Assembly: GCF_030936135.1 (NCBI RefSeq)
Contig: NC_082597.1
Location: 77,358,495 to 77,422,494, forward strand
DNA length: 64,000 bases
Direction of reading: 5' to 3'
Source of the DNA: Gavia stellata
Taxonomy: Eukaryota > Chordata > Aves > Gaviiformes > Gaviidae
Below are positions 61,876 through 64,000 of this stretch, piece after piece. Each line of letters begins with the position of its first letter. The first letter of the stretch is position 1. The position numbers and the translations under genes were made by a program. Below the pieces are notes generated by a model. The model made no database searches and was not told the origin of the DNA. It was given only the letters and a program-made list of their open reading frames with translations.

Positions 61876-64000
61876 TTCGTTGTATTTATGTGTTCAAGGG
61901 AGCAAGTACAATTCAATCTTTATATGTAACAATGCTATCAATTAATTATGCTTATTAATTATTAGTATTATGTTCATTATTTGTGTCGTTATTAAAAAGA
62001 AACATTTTGGGCCTAACTTAAATGGTTTCTTAAGTAAGAAAAGGGCACTGAAGGCAAATGATCATTTTAAGGCAGTAATTACCGTGGCTTTCACCATATT
62101 CTTATAGTAACTACTTGTTATTTTTCAGTGTGTTAGGAGAGGCAGATGACTGAGTGGCTTTTGGGTATGCTAGTTTCATTATTTCTGCATAATAAAGGTT
62201 GTGCAGCTATTTCATATAAAACTGGTTTGTTTTTGAGGGACCTGACTTGAACATCTCAGTGATTCAGTACCACAAAACCAAATCAGTTCTACAGTTTTGT
62301 GATTGTTATGGTTGCAGCACCATAGAAACTGAAGCCTTAAGGAGGTGAAGTGAATGTGGCTGCTTTAGTGCTATGGGCTGAGAGTTATTTTTCCTTGTAA
62401 ATGCCTCTGAATTTGTCTATCTCAAAGCAAGCTGCTGTAGAAATGGCACAGATATAGTTGTCCCTGATGAGAATCAGTGAGAAAATTTTTATTTATATTA
62501 TGCTTCTAAAAGTATATTAGTATTTTTTTATCTAAACTTGGGTATAGAGGTAGGAGGATGGGTAATCTTCAAGTCATGACCCTTAAACCACACAAGACCC
62601 TATGAGTTCCTAAATGGACTTTAAAGTGTATGCTATTGGATCAGTTTTTAGCTGTTCAAACAGCTACAGAATGTCATGTCCAGTTAACTGGGAGCATGTC
62701 TACATGCAAAGACAACTCTGAGCTGACTCTGCACAAGTCAGGCTGTGGTGTAGCCAGGTTTGTGTAGTGATGTAGGGAGGCTTCACTGCTTCCAGACAGC
62801 AGCTCAGCCTTCTGTGTGCAGCTGAGCAACTGTGTGTAGATTTAAAAGCTTGGGATGGTATTGGACTAGGGGCTCTGCACTGTGCTTTGCAATGCCTACC
62901 CTTACTTTTGTAAAACCACTCAGATACCTGATCAGCATCTCTTAGCAATTAGAGCGTTATAAATCTGGCCTCCAGGCTTGAAGTTTGGGGAAAAAAAAGT
63001 GCTAAAGGAAATTAGCTACTATAGCTGTGCAGTCATTTTTACAATGAGGATGTAGATAGCAATAAAAGGTCATAGTAAAGAAAGGAGCTGCTCAGCTGGG
63101 CTTCTGAAGAGTGTCTAGAGTTGCTTTAATCATCAACAGGTGTTGATCATGGTTCTAGACTACTTACCTCAGAAGGTAGTAAATATGCCATCCTAGACAA
63201 CCTCTTACATAATTTCAGAAAGGTACAGAACAACAGTCTCTGCTACACATTAATTACAAAAATTGCCTTGCATCAACACAGAAAGCCAAGTGGTTATGCA
63301 CAGCTGTGAGGCAGCTTTCTGCCTCATTTACTAATGAATTTCTGGGAGAGGAAAGGCCAGAAGGAAGGGATTAGAGAGATTGAGGGGAAAGCATTAAAAA
63401 AAGAGAAATATATCTCTGCTATTGAGGTGAGCAAGCTAGAATGTCAGGGAAGAGACAGGATGATCACAGAAAGGCAGCGTAAAGGTAGTCAGTCTAGAAA
63501 GAGAGGAAGCACTTACCAGATAGAGGTGGAAGGATCTGGATGCTGAAATGAATGTGCCAGGTTGCTTGCAAGAGTGTGTGATGGCTTGGCACTGAGCCTG
63601 CTGTAGTCAGGAGCATTAAAGGTCTCAGAAACATAAGACACAGAAATTGAGGGGGGGTGGGAAATTGAAGACCACACAAGGGGCCTAAAAGAAGGTATGA
63701 ACAGATTTATATAGTGATGTGATCCATGCTAAACTACTCTAAATGCTGACTAGGATTTAAGATGCAGACATTGAAGAATACATTAATTGAATTACATAAG
63801 CCCCATCAGCATGAATGTGGCTATTCACATACTTAAAATGACCATGTGTATTAATACTTTATTGCATTGATGTGTCAGTAATAAAGGTGTTAAAATGTGC
63901 AAACTTTGAGTGGGAACTGATAGTAATGTCACTAGTGACACAACTGACATAATGTTCTGTATGTTCATGCACGTATGTATCACATACATATGCACTTAAC

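Larger units (their letters stand above)
56761..64000. other. Upstream flank of SULT4A1, no gene recognised
   Basis: In human the next genes are PNPLA5 and PNPLA3. I looked for the patatin-like GxSxG region and saw none. MIR/SINE relics lie at 58155, 60610 and 61735. The remaining short open frames look random. Confidence 0.55.

Noticed and set aside
1..64000. CRISPR arrays, operons, rRNA genes, functional tRNA genes
   Set aside because: None seen. The window has vertebrate gene structure, and the only tRNA-like sequence is a degraded SINE head.

Overview
The window looks like a piece of a bird chromosome. It is AT-rich vertebrate DNA with small exons in long introns and two CpG islands. It carries a CR1 LINE whose 3' end has the octamer-type tail typical of avian CR1, and an LTR-like repeat of a type common in birds. 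No prokaryotic-style gene organisation is present. The species cannot be named from the sequence alone.

Two protein-coding genes are supported, both on the minus strand and in the order known from human 22q13 (EFCAB6 next to SULT4A1). (1) The 5' part of EFCAB6, an EF-hand axonemal/testis protein, occupies positions 1 to about 19340. It has a CpG-island promoter at about 19050-19780, a first exon ending at 19279, a second exon at 12632-12781, a strong EF-hand exon at 10660-10880, and a tentative fourth exon at about 7047/7089-7166. The rest of the gene lies beyond the left edge. (2) The complete SULT4A1 gene (brain-type atypical sulfotransferase) runs from its CpG-island promoter (about 55500-56760) to a poly(A) signal at 25158-25163. 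Its seven coding exons (56079-56247, 38124-38254, 36620-36700, 36400-36526, 33003-33097, 31398-31536, 26697-26809) join in phase without a stop into a 284-residue protein, the known length of the family. Intron 1 alone is 17.8 kb.

The remainder is non-coding. About 5.4 kb separates the two genes (19.8-25.1 kb). It may hold an unrecognised plus-strand transcript, for which only weak splice-site evidence exists. The right-hand 7 kb (56.8-64 kb) is upstream of SULT4A1 and shows no recognisable exon. Repeats include a 5'-truncated CR1 on the minus strand (about 5720-6627), a much older CR1-like relic on the plus strand (about 30200-31105), an LTR-like repeat (about 16560-17528), several MIR/CORE-SINE-like relics in the right half, and short simple repeats.

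The most informative regulatory observation is a perfect 14-bp RFX X-box (19369-19382), with three reverse-orientation CCAAT boxes, immediately upstream of EFCAB6 exon 1. This fits a ciliary/axonemal gene. No wholly new biological system was found. The window reads as an ordinary vertebrate locus with a few points worth checking.
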